Assembly: GCA_947624335.1 (NCBI GenBank) | Contig: CANQJX010000002.1 | Span: forward strand, 1-23,547 | Length of the DNA: 23,547 bases | DNA from: an uncultured Marvinbryantia sp. | Lineage (GTDB): Bacteria > Bacillota > Clostridia > Lachnospirales > Lachnospiraceae | Direction of reading: 5' to 3' | Part shown: piece after piece, positions 23,487-23,547 of the stretch | Layout: every line of letters starts with the position of its first letter | How positions within the stretch are numbered: the first letter of the stretch is position 1 | Notes under the pieces: model-generated | What the model saw: only the letters and a program-made list of their open reading frames with translations | Told to the model about the DNA's origin: nothing | Databases searched by the model: none | Translations under genes and position numbers: made by a program

Positions 23487-23547
23487 ATGTATCGGATCAA
23501 AAAGACAGAGGGACGCGCAAAACGGGCGGAACTGGAAACGGTTCACG
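23487..23547 (+). CDS. tgt: tRNA-guanine transglycosylase, N-terminal fragment
   Basis: Only 20 codons are present before the window ends. They read MYRIKKTEGRAKRAELETVH, which matches the start of bacterial queuine tRNA-ribosyltransferases (typically xxTEGRAKRGxxTTxHG followed by TPVFMPVGT). The enzyme swaps guanine 34 for the queuosine precursor preQ1 in tRNAs with GUN anticodons. AGAGGAGA at 23476-23483 is a strong ribosome binding site. It is divergent from the activase gene. The call rests on a short stretch, so it is likely but not certain. Confidence 0.7.
   Translation, partial: MYRIKKTEGRAKRAELETVH

Overview
This window looks like a chromosome segment from a Gram-positive, non-model Clostridia, most likely a Lachnospiraceae relative. 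That is an inference from gene order (gpmI, eno, secG, rnr, smpB, ssrA), purine-rich AGGAGG ribosome binding sites, the style of the short tmRNA tag, and the very long fused 2-hydroxyacyl-CoA dehydratase activase. No rRNA, tRNA, insertion sequence, CRISPR array or phage gene was seen. No gene-free stretch is longer than 300 bases once the tmRNA is counted.

Bases 1-5580 are housekeeping. They hold the end of phosphoglycerate mutase (gpmI), a small unknown gene, enolase, then SecG, RNase R and SmpB behind a good sigma-A type promoter, and the tmRNA gene with its own promoter and terminator. Glycolysis, protein export, RNA decay and ribosome rescue are thus side by side. RNase R, SmpB and tmRNA work together in trans-translation. 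Two leader structures stand out: a hairpin around the enolase ribosome binding site, and two competing hairpins ahead of rnr.

Bases 5582-13501 form a tight signalling operon. It begins with a REC-HD-GYP-GGDEF cyclic-di-GMP protein, split into two frames by a 25-base imperfect tandem duplication. Next come a membrane receptor (two-component-type beta-propeller, Y_Y_Y domain, one membrane helix, HD-GYP output), a PhoB/VanR-type response regulator, a VanS-type sensor kinase, and a degenerate sirtuin-like protein. The gaps are 37, 12, 1 and 0 bases, so the genes are probably co-transcribed and may join external sensing, cyclic-di-GMP turnover and transcription.

Bases 13526-19010 start with a promoter and an orotate-phosphoribosyltransferase-like gene that has an unusual PRPP loop and a CxxC tail, then a hairpin terminator. 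After it come hisH, hisF, ung and a two-gene MotA/MotB-like motor. The motor resembles the ZorA/ZorB pair of Zorya anti-phage systems in architecture, but no Zorya effector gene follows. Bases 19021-23295 on the minus strand encode a 1424-residue fused BadF/BcrA-type activase. At the right edge a divergent gene begins that reads as tRNA-guanine transglycosylase (tgt).

The most notable points are the split cyclic-di-GMP protein, whose duplicated copies differ almost only at silent positions (suggesting a junction between two diverged alleles), the orphan Zorya-like motor, and the mixed signalling operon.
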